Shown here piece after piece: positions 63,434 through 64,000 of a stretch of DNA of 64,000 bases; positions within the stretch are counted from its first letter, which is position 1, and each line of letters begins with the position of its first letter. Position numbers and translations under genes: made by a program. A model generated the notes under the pieces. That model saw only the letters and a program-made list of their open reading frames with translations. It ran no database searches and was not told where the DNA came from. This DNA comes from Saccharopolyspora sp. SCSIO 74807 (GTDB taxonomy: Bacteria; Actinomycetota; Actinomycetes; Mycobacteriales; Pseudonocardiaceae), in the NCBI RefSeq assembly GCF_037023755.1, contig NZ_CP146100.1:5177501-5241500 (forward strand), given 5' to 3'.

Positions 63434-63787
63434 ATGAGCGAGCCGAGCGCGGTTTCGGACCGGGTTCTCGCGTGCGAGGCCGACGAACTCGCCGACGGAG
63501 AGTCGATGACGGTCGAGCCCGACAGTGGCGAGGCGATCGCCGTCTACCGCGTCGACGGGCAATTCTACGCCACCGCGGACATGTGCACGCACGAGGAGTG
63601 GTCGTTGGGTGAGGAAGGCGAACTGTGCGGCTTCGAGGTCACCTGCACGCTGCACAACGCGAAGTTCGACATTCGCGACGGAACGGCGTTGTGCTTCCCC
63701 GCCACGGTCGCCCTGCGCCGCTACCCCACGACCGTGGAGGCCGGGAAGGTCTACGTGCTGACCGAGGAGTCCGCTGGTGAGAGCTGA
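63434..63787 (+). CDS. Rieske-type ferredoxin of the dioxygenase
   Basis: A 117-residue Rieske [2Fe-2S] protein with ligands in DMCTHEEWSLGEEGEL (C-x-H) and FEVTCTLHNAKFDIRDG (C-x2-H), about residues 55-80. It passes electrons to the alpha subunit. ATG 63434 has AGGAGG about 8 nt upstream. It overlaps the SDR gene (GTG 63777). No dedicated ferredoxin reductase is visible in the window; it may lie beyond the edge or be shared with the P450 reductase. Confidence 0.93.
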   Translation: MSEPSAVSDRVLACEADELADGESMTVEPDSGEAIAVYRVDGQFYATADMCTHEEWSLGEEGELCGFEVTCTLHNAKFDIRDGTALCFPATVALRRYPTTVEAGKVYVLTEESAGES

Positions 63788-64000
63788 GCGGTTCACCGGC
63801 CGCGTCGCCGTCGTCACCGGTGGCGCCAGCCCCATCGGTTTCGGGATCGCGGCGCGACTGGCCGACGAGGGCGCCACACTCGTGCTGGGCGATGTCGATA
63901 CGGACCGGTTGCGGACCGCGGCGGTCGAGCTGGCATCGGACCGACAGGGCCGGATCCGGACCGTCTCCGGGGATCTCAGCGAACGCGCGGACGCCGAACG
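63777..64000 (+). CDS. SDR, probable cis-dihydrodiol dehydrogenase (truncated at window edge)
   Basis: GTG 63777 opens inside the last codons of the ferredoxin gene and the frame is open to the edge, about 74 residues. MRAERFTGRVAVVTGGASPIGFGIAARLADEGATLVLGDVDTDRLRTAAVELA is the N-terminal cofactor domain of a short-chain dehydrogenase (TGGASPIG; acidic GDVD favouring NAD). Its place after Rieske alpha, beta and ferredoxin suggests the dihydrodiol dehydrogenase that restores the aromatic ring as a catechol. The catalytic Tyr-Lys motif lies outside. Confidence 0.82.
   Translation, partial: MRAERFTGRVAVVTGGASPIGFGIAARLADEGATLVLGDVDTDRLRTAAVELASDRQGRIRTVSGDLSERADAE

Overview
The window reads as chromosome of a GC-rich actinomycete, most likely Pseudonocardiales (a Saccharopolyspora-like organism). 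The reasons are strongly GC-biased codons, frequent GTG starts with GGAGG-type ribosome binding sites, many 1-4 bp ATGA/GTGA/TGATG gene overlaps, an mce lipid-import locus and GAF-LuxR regulators. The genus is inference. I found no rRNA, tRNA or CRISPR array.

Region 1 (1-13.7 kb) is part of a decaying integrative/conjugative element. A leftward operon encodes a sigma-like regulator, a pilin-like protein, a TrbL/VirB6-like protein, a membrane-anchored protein with 53-residue tandem repeats, a PrgI-family protein, a VirB4-type ATPase, a small membrane protein, a GP88-family phage protein and a coupling ATPase that runs off the left edge. To its right, a methyltransferase-like gene is split by a complete IS481-family element with a 6 bp target duplication (CCTAGC). 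It is followed by an intact DNA methyltransferase and by remnants of a serine recombinase and a DUF2637 (SpdB-like) gene.

Region 2 (13.9-32.6 kb) holds a DUF3237 gene, a secreted lytic transglycosylase, a GAF-LuxR regulator, and a complete leftward mce operon. That operon has two YrbE permeases, its own ATPase, six MCE subunits, an MmpL-type transporter, a membrane-anchored parvulin and a 75-residue membrane protein. An ECF sigma factor gene sits just upstream.

Region 3 (33-54 kb) is catabolic. It has an acyl-CoA dehydrogenase/SDR/thiolase/HMG-CoA-lyase operon, an MDR oxidoreductase, a second GAF-LuxR paralogue, a P450 with its own ferredoxin reductase and [2Fe-2S] ferredoxin, an aryl/allylic-type alcohol dehydrogenase, an aldehyde dehydrogenase, an acyl-CoA ligase, EtfBA, an IclR regulator, a CaiB-type CoA transferase and another acyl-CoA dehydrogenase.

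Region 4 (54-64 kb) encodes a nearly complete aromatic meta-cleavage pathway. It comprises a Rieske dioxygenase (alpha, beta, ferredoxin), a dihydrodiol-dehydrogenase-type SDR (cut by the right edge), a class III extradiol dioxygenase, an ACMSD-type decarboxylase, a C-C hydrolase, a hydratase, an aldolase and acetaldehyde dehydrogenase, with an IclR regulator. This reaction set matches what p-cumate degradation requires. With the P450, alcohol and aldehyde dehydrogenases it suggests oxidation of an alkyl side chain to a carboxylate and then ring cleavage (p-cymene-like or another terpenoid/alkyl-aromatic substrate). The substrate is inference.

Three families of repeated intergenic motifs tie the catabolic units together: a FadR/GntR-like GGTCnGWCC site, a GGTTCC..GGAACC site at the aromatic promoters, and a CACCC..GGGTG palindrome.
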